The position numbers were made by a program, and so were the translations under genes. Source: Craurococcus roseus (GTDB lineage Bacteria; Pseudomonadota; Alphaproteobacteria; Acetobacterales; Acetobacteraceae). Taken from it: 64,000 bases of DNA. The stretch is taken from the NCBI RefSeq assembly GCF_039523795.1, contig NZ_BAAAFZ010000019.1, forward strand, positions 67,786 through 131,785. Reading direction: 5' to 3'. Shown here one piece after another: positions 32,806-40,907 of the stretch (its first letter is position 1; the number at the start of each line of letters is the position of its first letter). A model generated the notes under the pieces. The model searched no databases and was not told the origin of the DNA. It saw nothing but the letters and a program-made list of their open reading frames with translations.

Positions 32806-35800
32806 ATGCCCGAGCCCGCCTTCACCCAAAGCATCCTGGCGGGCGCGCCAACCGGGAACTGGACGTCCCTCCAGTTCGGCCCGGACGGCCGCCTTTACGC
32901 GTCCCAGGTGGACGGCAGCCTCTACGCCTTCACGGTCGAGGCCGCCCCGGACGGCGGATACCGGGTGGCGTCCACCGAAGCGATAAACGTCGTCCGCGCC
33001 ATCACCAACTTCAACGACGACGGCGCACTGGCGGCGCCTGAGGTGCAGGACGCCGGGCGCCTCGTCACCGGCATCCTCGTGGTCGCGGGCGGAGGCGTTG
33101 CGACCGCCACCGCCTCCATGGTCTCAACGGCCGCCGCGGCGTCCGGAGAGGCCGCGCCAGTGGTCGTCGAGCCGCGGGTCGCCGCCGCGGTCCCGCAAGG
33201 CAGCCCCGCCGGCACAGTCGCCGCCGACGTGGACGCCTCCGATCCGGCCGGCACGCCCATCACCTACGCCTTCACGCCCGGACTGGAAGGAGGGGGCGCC
33301 TGGGCCATCAACCCCGCCACGGGCGTCGTCACGGTGGCCGACCCTTCGCGCCTGGACGCCTCCGACCCGGCCCGGCAGGTTTACCGCCTGGGCGTGGACG
33401 CCACGGACGCGCAGGGCGACACCGCCAGCACCTCGGTCCTCGTGGCCGTCGCCGAAGCCGCTCCGCCCGGCGCGGAGCCAGCGCCCGCTCCCGTGCCGAC
33501 CGCCGCTGCCGCCGCTGCGCCTGACACGCCCGTGGTGCTCTACGTCAGCTCCAGCGATCCCCGCTTCGGCAGCCAGCAGGACGTCGGCCTCGACACCAAC
33601 TCGGGCGTGGTGTCCCGCCTCCAGCGCGACGCGGACGGCGGCTGGACCCGGGTGGACCTCGTCCGCGGCCTGCCGAGCTCCGAGTCGGACCACGCCGTCA
33701 ACGGCATGCAGCTCATCGACGGCGGGCGGACCTTGCTGCTCGGCGTCGCCGGCCACACCAACCAGGGCGCGCCCTCCTACCAGTTCGCCTACCACTCCGA
33801 GACGTCCTACTCCGCCGCCATCGTCGCCATAGACCTCGACGCCGTCGACGCGCTGCCGACGCGGACCGACGGGTTCGGCAACGCCTATAAGTACGACCTG
33901 CCCACCCTGCCCGCGGGGCCGGACGATCCGTACCCGGACGACCCCTTCGGCGGCCGCGACGGCCTCGGCCAAGCCATCCTGGAGCCGGGCAGCCCGGTGC
34001 GGATCTACTCGCCGGGTTACCGCAACGCCTACGACTTGGTGGTGGCCGAGTCCGGCCGGCTCTACACGGTGGACAACGGCGCCAACGCCGGGTGGGGTTT
34101 CTTGCCGGAGAACGAGGGCGGCGGGAGCGTCACCGGGCGGCCCTCCGACGGCGGCTTCCGCACCGACGACAACCTCCACCTCGTCACCGAAGGCTTCTAC
34201 GGCGGCCACCCGAACCCGATCCGCGCCAACCCGGACGGCGCCGGCATCTACATCGACGGGTCGCTGTCCCCCTTCGAACCGCTCCCCGAAGGCTGGCCGC
34301 CGGTGCGGACGGGCGCGAACCCGGTCGAAGGCGACTTCCGCAACCCCAACCGCGACGAGAACGGCAACAACGAGGACGGCTCGCTCTTCGGCTGGGACTC
34401 CTCGACCAACGGCCTCGCCGAGTACCGCGCCACGACCTTCGACGGCGAGATGCGCGGCGACCTGCTCACCGTCTCCTTCGACCGGCACCTGTACCGGATA
34501 GAGCTGGACGGCGCCGGCACCGGCGTCACGGCGGTCACGCGCCTGATCGCCGACGGCTACGGCGTGCTCGGCGGCGGCATCCCGCTCGACGTCACGGCGC
34601 AGGGCGACGGCGAGCCCTTCGCCGGCACGATCTGGACCGCGAGCTACGGCGGCGAGATCGTGGCCTTCACGCCCGGCGGCGACGGCGCTCCCCCGGCCGA
34701 CGGCGACGCGGACGACGACGGCCTGGACGACGCCGTGGACGCCTTCGCGGTGGACGCCGCGAACGGCAAAAACACGGACCTCGCGGCGGGCGGGACGCTC
34801 ACCTACGCCTTTTCACAGAGCCAAACGCCGCCCGGCCCCTCCGGCAGCCTCTTCAACCTCGGCTTCACCGGCCTGATGGCGAACGGCGCAACGCCCTTCA
34901 CCGGACAGTACGACGCCGCCAACATCACGGCCGGCGGCGCCACCTCGGGCTTCCAGATAGACGCCGTGCCGGACGGCGACGCCTTCGCCGGCAACGACCA
35001 GCAACACGGCTTCCAGTTCGGCGTGGACGTGCTGCCCGGCGTCGGAGCCTTCACGGTCGAGGTCCGGCTGGACAACCCCTTCGGCGGGTCGCCCTCGACG
35101 GCGCCGGTGAACTGGAAGTCGCAAGGCTTCTTCATCGGCAACGGCGACCAGGACAACTACCTGAAGGTGGTCGCCGCGGCGAACGGCGGCGCGGGCGGCA
35201 TCGAGGTCGCGTCCGAATCCGGCGGCGCCTTCTCATCCACCATGTACCCGGCCGCCATCACCGGCGGCGCGATCGGCAACGCCGACACCGTGACCCTGCG
35301 CCTCGCCGTGGACCTAGGCGCCGGCACGGCCGCGCCGAGCTGGACCTACACCGCCGGCGGCGCCTCCTTCGACGGCACCGGCGCGGCGGTGCCGCTTTCC
35401 GGCGACACGCTGGCCGCGCTGCGAGGCACCTACGAACGGGCCGGTGAGCCGAGCGCGCTCGCGGTCGGGCTCATCGCCACGTCCTCGGAAAGCGGCGAGC
35501 CGTTCAGGGCCTTCTGGGACTCGCTCAGCATCAACGCGTCCGGCGGCGCCTCCGAGCCGCCACCGTCCGGCGGCGGGTCCACCACGATCGGCACCGGCCC
35601 GGACGCGCTGGTGCTCCGGATCACCCAGGACGCCTACCAAGGGGATGCGCAGTACACGGTGGCCGTGGATGGCGCGCAGATCGGCGGCACGCTGACCGCG
35701 GGCGCCCTGCGCGGCTCCGGCGAGGCCGACACCGTGACCGTCCGCGGCGATTGGGGGCCGGGCGACCACACGGTCTCGGTCGCGTTCCTCAACGACGCCT

Positions 35801-36297
35801 GGGGCGGCACCGCGGACACCGACCGCAACCTCTACGTGGAGGGCATCTCCTACAACGGCGCCGCGCTGCCCGGCGCCACCGCCGTGTTTGAGCGCGAAGG
35901 GTCGCAAAGCTTCGCCTTCACCGACACCGGCGGGGGATCGGCGCCGCCGGCGACGACGGTGGGGACCGGGCCCGACGTCTTCGACCTGCGGGTTTCGCAG
36001 GACGCCTACGCGGGCGACGCGCAATACACCGTCGCCGTGGACGGGGCGCAGATCGGCGGCACGCTGGCGGCGCAGGCGCTGCGCGCCGAGGGCGCGTCCG
36101 ACGCCGTGGCGGTGCGCGGCGACTGGGACGACAGCGCCGACCACAGGCTCACCGTCACCTTCCTGAACGACGCCTGGGGCGGCACGCCGGACACCGACCG
36201 CAACCTGTACGTGGAAAGCGCGTCGTACAACGGCACGGCGCTCGGCGGCACGCCCGTCGCGCTGTACTCGGAAGGCGGCGCGGACTTCTTCACCTAG
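32806..36297 (+). CDS. large multidomain protein: beta-propeller split by a cadherin-like domain, TSP3-like repeat, lectin-like region and two CBM60 modules
   Basis: The 1163-residue protein starts at ATG 32806, preceded by GGAGCAGGTGAA. Residues 1-115 (WTSLQFGPDGRLYASQVDG, RLVTGILVVAG) resemble the first blades of sugar-dehydrogenase-type propellers. Residues about 120-222 form a cadherin-like domain (WAINPATGVVTVADPSRLD). The propeller resumes with VLYVSSSDPRFGSQQD and NAYDLVVAESGRLYTVDNG to about 630. A calcium-type DGDADDDGLDDAVDAF follows at about 632-650, then a lectin-like beta sandwich to about 915, and two carbohydrate-binding modules resembling CBM60 (929-1045 and 1053-1160). There is no signal peptide, so type I secretion is the likeliest route. 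Probable role: extracellular calcium-dependent polysaccharide interaction or oxidation. The enzyme activity is unproven. Confidence 0.72.
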   Translation: MPEPAFTQSILAGAPTGNWTSLQFGPDGRLYASQVDGSLYAFTVEAAPDGGYRVASTEAINVVRAITNFNDDGALAAPEVQDAGRLVTGILVVAGGGVATATASMVSTAAAASGEAAPVVVEPRVAAAVPQGSPAGTVAADVDASDPAGTPITYAFTPGLEGGGAWAINPATGVVTVADPSRLDASDPARQVYRLGVDATDAQGDTASTSVLVAVAEAAPPGAEPAPAPVPTAAAAAAPDTPVVLYVSSSDPRFGSQQDVGLDTNSGVVSRLQRDADGGWTRVDLVRGLPSSESDHAVNGMQLIDGGRTLLLGVAGHTNQGAPSYQFAYHSETSYSAAIVAIDLDAVDALPTRTDGFGNAYKYDLPTLPAGPDDPYPDDPFGGRDGLGQAILEPGSPVRIYSPGYRNAYDLVVAESGRLYTVDNGANAGWGFLPENEGGGSVTGRPSDGGFRTDDNLHLVTEGFYGGHPNPIRANPDGAGIYIDGSLSPFEPLPEGWPPVRTGANPVEGDFRNPNRDENGNNEDGSLFGWDSSTNGLAEYRATTFDGEMRGDLLTVSFDRHLYRIELDGAGTGVTAVTRLIADGYGVLGGGIPLDVTAQGDGEPFAGTIWTASYGGEIVAFTPGGDGAPPADGDADDDGLDDAVDAFAVDAANGKNTDLAAGGTLTYAFSQSQTPPGPSGSLFNLGFTGLMANGATPFTGQYDAANITAGGATSGFQIDAVPDGDAFAGNDQQHGFQFGVDVLPGVGAFTVEVRLDNPFGGSPSTAPVNWKSQGFFIGNGDQDNYLKVVAAANGGAGGIEVASESGGAFSSTMYPAAITGGAIGNADTVTLRLAVDLGAGTAAPSWTYTAGGASFDGTGAAVPLSGDTLAALRGTYERAGEPSALAVGLIATSSESGEPFRAFWDSLSINASGGASEPPPSGGGSTTIGTGPDALVLRITQDAYQGDAQYTVAVDGAQIGGTLTAGALRGSGEADTVTVRGDWGPGDHTVSVAFLNDAWGGTADTDRNLYVEGISYNGAALPGATAVFEREGSQSFAFTDTGGGSAPPATTVGTGPDVFDLRVSQDAYAGDAQYTVAVDGAQIGGTLAAQALRAEGASDAVAVRGDWDDSADHRLTVTFLNDAWGGTPDTDRNLYVESASYNGTALGGTPVALYSEGGADFFT
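35590..36249 (+). repeat. tandem duplication encoding two CBM60-like modules
   Basis: Two units begin at 35590 and 35962 (codons 929 and 1053), each GTGPD then a strand-rich module of about 95 residues. Identical cores include QYTVAVDGAQIGGTL, LNDAWGGT and DTDRNLYVE. The unit spacing is 372 bp. The modules differ at many positions, so the duplication is not recent. The C-terminal Asp-rich loops are the calcium-sugar site in CBM60. Confidence 0.8.
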
Positions 36298-36298
36298 A

Positions 36299-36334
36299 CC
36301 CGCTTCCGCTTCATTGTGGTCGGGCGGAAGCGGG
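36299..36334 (+). terminator. hairpin after the large CBM60 protein, possible terminator
   Basis: CCCGCTTCCGC (36299-36309) and GCGGAAGCGGG (36324-36334) form a perfect 11-bp stem with a 14-nt loop. It begins immediately after the stop codon at 36295-36297. No U-tract follows, so termination efficiency is uncertain. Confidence 0.55.
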
Positions 36335-36488
36335 CCTGGCGTTTGCCGGACCGGTGATTCGCGCCCCGGGTGTTCCCACGCAGGGCGATCGCGGCCTGGT
36401 CCTCCGGACGGCTCGCCGCCGGCTCCGACTCGGCGCGCCGTGTCCGCGCCCGGCTGTGCTCGCCGGGCGAGCTTGGTAGGAATGCGCC

Positions 36489-36653
36489 ATGCAGACCCTC
36501 GCCGCCGCCGCCGCCTGCGCGCTGGTCCTCGCCGCCTGCGCCAGCATCCACGTCGAACGCCCGGCGCCCGCCCGGCCCGCCACCGTGCGAACCGTGCCCG
36601 GGGCGACGATCATCACCCCGGGGACCGCGCCCTCCTACGTGATCCTCCGCTGA
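36489..36653 (+). CDS. very small putative lipoprotein (54 residues)
   Basis: The ORF begins MQTLAAAAACALVLAACAS, a compact signal peptide with lipobox LVLAAC (Cys at position 17). The mature peptide is Pro/Thr/Val-rich and ends PGTAPSYVILR. TAGGA lies about 9 nt before the ATG. Entericidin-like small lipoproteins look similar, but no family can be assigned. It lies between the large exported protein and the convergent xthA gene. Confidence 0.5.
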   Translation: MQTLAAAAACALVLAACASIHVERPAPARPATVRTVPGATIITPGTAPSYVILR

Positions 36654-36666
36654 CCGCCGCGGCCGC

Positions 36667-37449
36667 TCAGCGCGGGGCGCCGATGTCGCACCAGACGGGC
36701 GCGTGGTCGCTCGGCTGGTCCTCGGCCCGCGCCGCGGTGTCCACGCCGGCCCCGGCCAGCCGCTCCGCCAGCGCCGGACCGAGCAGGATGTGGTCGATCC
36801 GCAGGCCGCGGTTCGACTCGAAGGCCGGCCCGTAATCCCAGTAGGTGTAAGGCGCGTCCTCCGGGTGCAGCGCCCGCAACACGTCCGTCATGCCGAGGTG
36901 CAGGATGGCGCGGTAGCGCGACCGGCTCTCCGGCCGCACCAGCGCGTCCGTCGGCGGCATGCCGCCGGGCGGGAAATCGGCGTCCGTGGGGCAGACGTTG
37001 AAGTCGCCCAGCACCGCGCAGGGCTCGAAGCGGTCCAGCCGCTCCCGCGCCCAGTCGCGCAGCCGTTCCATCCACCGCAGCTTGTAGCCGAAGCCCTCCT
37101 CGCCGCCGGAGTTGCCGTTCGGCAGGTAGATGCCCGCGAGCCGCAACCCGCCGCCGTCGGCCGAGACCTCGACGAACCGCGCCTGCCCGTCCGCCTCGTC
37201 CCCCGGCAGCGCCTCGGACAGCACCTCGAAGGGTACGCGGCCGAGCACCGCCACCCCGTTCCGCCCGCCCTGCTGCCCGACCGCGTGGACGCGGTAGCCG
37301 GTGCCGGCGAACTCCAGCGCCGGGAACTCCTCCGCCCGGCACTTGGTCTCTTGGAGGAACACGAGGTCCGGCCCGTGCCGGTCGAGGAAGCGCCGGAGGT
37401 GCCCGACCCGCCGGCGGATCGAGTTGACGTTGAAGGTCGCTAAGCGCAC
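36667..37449 (-). CDS. xthA: exodeoxyribonuclease III / AP endonuclease
   Basis: This repair enzyme cuts DNA at abasic sites and trims 3' ends. The 260-residue protein has MRLATFNVNSIR, the metal-binding Glu in FLQETKC, GIYLPNGN, the catalytic Asp and Asn in LGDFNVC, and a terminal SDHAPV. It lies 12 bp downstream of erpA on the same strand, a recurrent alphaproteobacterial pair. The length is normal. Confidence 0.95.
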   Translation of the reverse strand: MRLATFNVNSIRRRVGHLRRFLDRHGPDLVFLQETKCRAEEFPALEFAGTGYRVHAVGQQGGRNGVAVLGRVPFEVLSEALPGDEADGQARFVEVSADGGGLRLAGIYLPNGNSGGEEGFGYKLRWMERLRDWARERLDRFEPCAVLGDFNVCPTDADFPPGGMPPTDALVRPESRSRYRAILHLGMTDVLRALHPEDAPYTYWDYGPAFESNRGLRIDHILLGPALAERLAGAGVDTAARAEDQPSDHAPVWCDIGAPR

Positions 37450-37461
37450 GCGGCCGCGTCG

Positions 37462-37821
37462 TCAGCCGATGGAGAAGGACGCGCCGCAGCCGCAGCCCGA
37501 CACCGCCTGCGGGTTGCGGATGGCGAAGTGCGCGCCGATCAACGCCTCGGCCCAGTCCAGCTCGGACCCGGCGAGCAGATCCAGCGACACCGGGTCCACG
37601 AACACCGGCGCGCCGGTGCCGTCTAGCGAGGCGAACACCTTGTCCTCCGCCGCCGGCGCGTCCTCCAGGTCGAAGCGGTACTGGAAGCCCGAGCAGCCGC
37701 CGGCGTCGACCGCCACCCGCAACCCCGCATTGGGCCGCCCTTCGCGCGCGGCGATGGCCGCGACCTGCGCCGCGGCCCGGGGCGTCACCCGGAAGCTCGG
37801 CGCGTTGGAACCGTCTGGCAT
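37462..37821 (-). CDS. erpA: iron-sulfur cluster insertion protein ErpA (A-type carrier)
   Basis: A-type carriers deliver Fe-S clusters to apo-enzymes. The 119-residue protein has the three ligand cysteines: Cys43 in GGCSGFQY, and Cys110 and Cys112 in SGCGCGASF. ErpA and IscA are hard to separate by sequence; position upstream of xthA and opposite dgt favours ErpA. Clients could include IlvD in this window. The start at 37821 is the only ATG near the conserved region. It is divergent from dgt across about 149 bp. Confidence 0.93.
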   Translation of the reverse strand: MPDGSNAPSFRVTPRAAAQVAAIAAREGRPNAGLRVAVDAGGCSGFQYRFDLEDAPAAEDKVFASLDGTGAPVFVDPVSLDLLAGSELDWAEALIGAHFAIRNPQAVSGCGCGASFSIG

Positions 37822-37970
37822 GCAAACCTCCGGGGTGCGTCCCCCAATCCGACCCGGCCGCGGGACACCGCCCGCGCCGGATGCTCCGCCATCACATAGG
37901 AGGTCCGGCGCCGCGATGCCAACGATCCCGCGGCGTTGCGGCGCCCGGGCGCGGCTGGTAATCGCGAGCC

Positions 37971-39167
37971 ATGCCCGCCGAGGCCCCCCGGGGCGCCGAA
38001 TCCGCCGCCGCCCGCGATCCCGGTTACCGGGCCCCCTGGGCCGTCCGGCCCGAAGCCTCGCGCGGGCGGCTGCACCCGGAGCCCGCGGACGCCCGCTCCC
38101 CCTTCGGCCGCGACCGCGACCGCATCATCCACTCCCGCGCCTTCCGCCAGCTCCAATACAAGACCCAGGTTTTCGTGTTCCACGAGGGCGACAGCTTCCG
38201 CACGCGGCTGACCCACACCATCGAGGTGGCGCAGATCGCCCGCTCCCTCGCGCGCCGCCTTTCGCTGGATGAGGACCTGGCAGAAGCGCTGGCGCTCGCC
38301 CACGACCTCGGCCACCCGCCCTTCGGCCACGCCGGGGAAGAGGCGTTGGACTCGCAGATGCGCCCCTACGGCGGCTTCGACCACAACGCCCAGAGCCTCA
38401 AGGCCGTCACGTCGCTGGAGCAGCGCTACGCCGCCTTCGACGGGCTGAACCTGACCTGGGAAACCCTGGAGGGCATCGCCAAGCACAACGGCCCGCTGCG
38501 CCGCCCGGCGCCGGCCATCCTCGCCTACAACGCCCTGCACGACCTGGAGCTGACCACCCACGCCTCCGCCGAGGCGCAGGTCGCGGCCATCGCCGACGAC
38601 ATCGCCTACAACAACCACGACCTCGACGACGGCATCCGCGCCGGGCTGTTCACCCTGGAGGAAGCAGCGGCGCTGCCCCTGGTGGCCGAAGCCCACGCCG
38701 AGGTGCGAGCGGCCTACCCGGACCTGGAAAGCCGGCGGGCCGCGCCCGAGACGGTGCGGCGGGTCATCAACGCCATGATCGAGGACGTGGTGGCCGAAAC
38801 CGGCCGGCGCACCCGCGCCCTCGCGCCGACCTCCGCCGACCACGTGCGCGCCGCGCGCGACCCCGTGGTCGCCTTCTCGCGGCCGATGACCGAGGCGAAC
38901 CTGGCGGTGCGCGACTTCCTGTTCCACCGCATGTACCGCCACTGGCGGGTGAACCGCGCCGCGCAGAAGTCCAAGCGCGTGAGCCAGTTGCTGTTCCAGC
39001 TCCTGCACGGCGGCCCGCAGATGCTGCCCACGCGCTGGGCCGAGCGGGCAGGGGGGGCGGGCTCGCCCGAATGCGCCCAGGCGGTGTGCGACTACATCGC
39101 CGGCATGACCGACCGCTACGCCCTGGAAGAGCACCGGCGCCTGACCGACCCGAACGTGCCGGGCTGA
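37971..39167 (+). CDS. dgt: deoxyguanosinetriphosphate triphosphohydrolase-like protein
   Basis: The 398-residue HD-domain protein of the dGTPase family (type 2) hydrolyses dNTPs to nucleoside and triphosphate. The HD metal motif is spread over THTIEVAQIA and LALAHDLGHPPFGHAGEEAL, with a later Asp in ADDIAYNNHD. RIIHSRAFRQLQYKTQVF is typical. The N-terminal 20 residues are variable. It lies upstream of argS as in relatives, but three extra genes intervene. Confidence 0.9.
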   Translation: MPAEAPRGAESAAARDPGYRAPWAVRPEASRGRLHPEPADARSPFGRDRDRIIHSRAFRQLQYKTQVFVFHEGDSFRTRLTHTIEVAQIARSLARRLSLDEDLAEALALAHDLGHPPFGHAGEEALDSQMRPYGGFDHNAQSLKAVTSLEQRYAAFDGLNLTWETLEGIAKHNGPLRRPAPAILAYNALHDLELTTHASAEAQVAAIADDIAYNNHDLDDGIRAGLFTLEEAAALPLVAEAHAEVRAAYPDLESRRAAPETVRRVINAMIEDVVAETGRRTRALAPTSADHVRAARDPVVAFSRPMTEANLAVRDFLFHRMYRHWRVNRAAQKSKRVSQLLFQLLHGGPQMLPTRWAERAGGAGSPECAQAVCDYIAGMTDRYALEEHRRLTDPNVPG

Positions 39168-39242
39168 AACCTGAGAATACGCTTGGGCCGCGGAGTCGTT
39201 GCACCTAGCCTCGCCGGCGCCGCAGGAGCGGGGGAGGCGGAG

Positions 39243-39650
39243 ATGCGGGAATGGCGCGGCGAGGAGCCGGACCGGGCGGAGGGCAACGCGGCGGCTGACG
39301 CCGCCGATGCGGCGGACCAACTCCGCCGCGCGGTCGAGCAGGAGCGCCACCGCGCCGCCGCCCGGCGCTTCTTCGACGCCGCGCCGCTCTACCGTGTCGA
39401 TTTCGAGGAGGACGGCACGGTGAGCCTCCGCAAGAAGAGCTACGAGTTCTGGCCCGACCGCCCGCCCGCCGCCTGCACGCGCTGGCGCGTCCTTTCCACC
39501 CATCCCGACCTGGAAGGCGCCGAACGGCGCCTCCGCCACATCGCCTCGCCGCCCGTCTACTACGACGAGCGCGGCCGCCTCGCCCCGGCGCCGGCCGCGG
39601 CCGAGCGGGAGCGGCGGCGTCCGACGGGGCCGGACGACGCCCCGGGCTGA
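39243..39650 (+). CDS. hypothetical protein (135 residues)
   Basis: No family recognised. The N-terminal third is a charged Ala/Asp/Arg helix (AADAADQLRRAVEQERHRAAARRFF). The middle is strand-rich with aromatics (LYRVDFEEDGTVSLRKKSYEFWPDRPP, and TRWRVLSTHPDL), and the tail is disordered. GGGAGGCGGAG directly precedes ATG 39243. Soluble and probably cytosolic. The strand-rich core argues it is real. It is the first of three accessory genes between dgt and argS. Confidence 0.6.
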   Translation: MREWRGEEPDRAEGNAAADAADAADQLRRAVEQERHRAAARRFFDAAPLYRVDFEEDGTVSLRKKSYEFWPDRPPAACTRWRVLSTHPDLEGAERRLRHIASPPVYYDERGRLAPAPAAAERERRRPTGPDDAPG

Positions 39651-39765
39651 CGCGGGCGTCCCGCCCCTCGCCGCCCAAATGGTCGATCAAATGCGCGCTC
39701 GCGCGTGAGCGCGCCGCGCGGAGCCGCGCTTCCGCCTGCGCAGCGGGGCAGGGGAATTCGGTCGC

Positions 39766-40305
39766 ATGGCGGACGTGAACATCGTCGAGAAAGGGGACAC
39801 GCCGCGCGCCGCGGCGCGGAACGTCGAGGAGATCGCCCGCCTCGAACGGGAAGCCGCGCGGGAAAGGTCGCTCGCCGACCGCGTGGCCGACGTCGTCGCC
39901 CGTTCCGCGGGCACGCTTGGCTTCGTGCTGGCCCACGCTGCGCTGATCGCGGCCTGGATCGCCGTCAACACCGGCGCGATCCCCGCCGTGCCGGCCTTCG
40001 ACCCGTTCCCGTTCGGCCTCCTCGGGGGGATGTTCTCCCTGGAAGGCGTGCTCCTCGCCGCCTTCGTGCTCATCAAGCAGAACCGCATGAGCGCCCGCGC
40101 TGAGGAGCGCAGCCACCTCGACCTCCAGATCAGCCTCCTCGCCGAGCAGGAGGTCTCCAAAATCATCGAGATGCTGGAGCGCCTCAGCCGGGCGCAGGGT
40201 GTCGAGCGCCAAGTGGTGGACGAGGATGCGGAGGAAATGGCCGAAACCACCGCCGTCGGTCGCCTCGCCCACCACCTGCACGAGAAGCTGCCGGGGGAAG
40301 GTTGA
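39766..40305 (+). CDS. DUF1003 family inner-membrane protein
   Basis: The 179-residue protein has an N-terminal charged region, two transmembrane helices (about 48-68, TLGFVLAHAALIAAWIAVN; about 82-104, GLLGGMFSLEGVLLAAFVLI), and a C-terminal helical tail with RMSARAEERSHLDLQISLLAEQEVSKIIEML. These are standard DUF1003 features; the function is unknown. It overlaps the start region of the downstream frame and may be co-transcribed with its neighbours. Confidence 0.9.
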   Translation: MADVNIVEKGDTPRAAARNVEEIARLEREAARERSLADRVADVVARSAGTLGFVLAHAALIAAWIAVNTGAIPAVPAFDPFPFGLLGGMFSLEGVLLAAFVLIKQNRMSARAEERSHLDLQISLLAEQEVSKIIEMLERLSRAQGVERQVVDEDAEEMAETTAVGRLAHHLHEKLPGEG

Positions 40306-40370
40306 GGCGTGCGCGACGCGGTGTTCGGTGCCAACGTGAACCGAAGACCGTCGGTCGGCCAGGAACAGGG

Positions 40371-40850
40371 ATGGACCTCAGGCTCGCGCAAGCCCGCCAC
40401 CGCTTCGGCCTAGCGTCCGGCGACGACCTCGCCGCGGCGGCGCTGGAACTGGCCGAGGGCGGTTCGGACAACCCGACGGCGTGCGAACTCGCCTGTTTGC
40501 CCCGCCCCACCGCGCGCGATGCCGGCCCGCTGTTCGAGCGTGTCCTTCGAGAGCTGGCGGTGCCGGAAATCTCCGCGGCGGAGGCCCAGCGGATCGTAGG
40601 GGCGGATGTCGGCCGCGCGATGGTCTCTGGCGCGGTCTGTCCGCGGAACGGCTTCGCGGAGATGGAGGCGCTGCAAGAGGCGTCGGATGAGCCAGTCCCG
40701 TTCTGGCAATTCGACATGGGCGCCTTCTACGACGGTGGGGCCGAGGACCCGGACGAGGACGCCGCCCTCTGGGCCGAATTCGACAAAGCCGTGGTCGAAG
40801 CCGCGCGACGGATGCTGAGCCTTCTGTCTGAGGAGGCCGGCGCCCATTGA
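40371..40850 (+). CDS. hypothetical protein (159 residues), acidic C-terminus
   Basis: I do not recognise the family. It starts MDLRLAQARHRFGLASGDDLAAAALEL, has NPTACELACLPRPTARDAGPLFE in the middle and ends in an acidic helix (EDPDEDAALWAEFDKAVVEAARRML). There are no membrane segments. AGGAACAGGG precedes ATG 40371. The Cys pair in ACELACLP and the ordered helices suggest a folded soluble protein. It may act with the DUF1003 gene 65 bp upstream. Confidence 0.65.
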   Translation: MDLRLAQARHRFGLASGDDLAAAALELAEGGSDNPTACELACLPRPTARDAGPLFERVLRELAVPEISAAEAQRIVGADVGRAMVSGAVCPRNGFAEMEALQEASDEPVPFWQFDMGAFYDGGAEDPDEDAALWAEFDKAVVEAARRMLSLLSEEAGAH

Positions 40851-40907
40851 CCGACTTGCGCCCCGAAGCCTTCCCGCCCCGGCGCGATCTGCTCTAGACC
40901 CCCGGCC

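Noticed and set aside
40302..40370. Longer N-terminus of the 159-residue protein starting at 40302
   Set aside because: It overlaps the DUF1003 gene end and lacks a ribosome site; ATG 40371 has AGGAACAGGG.
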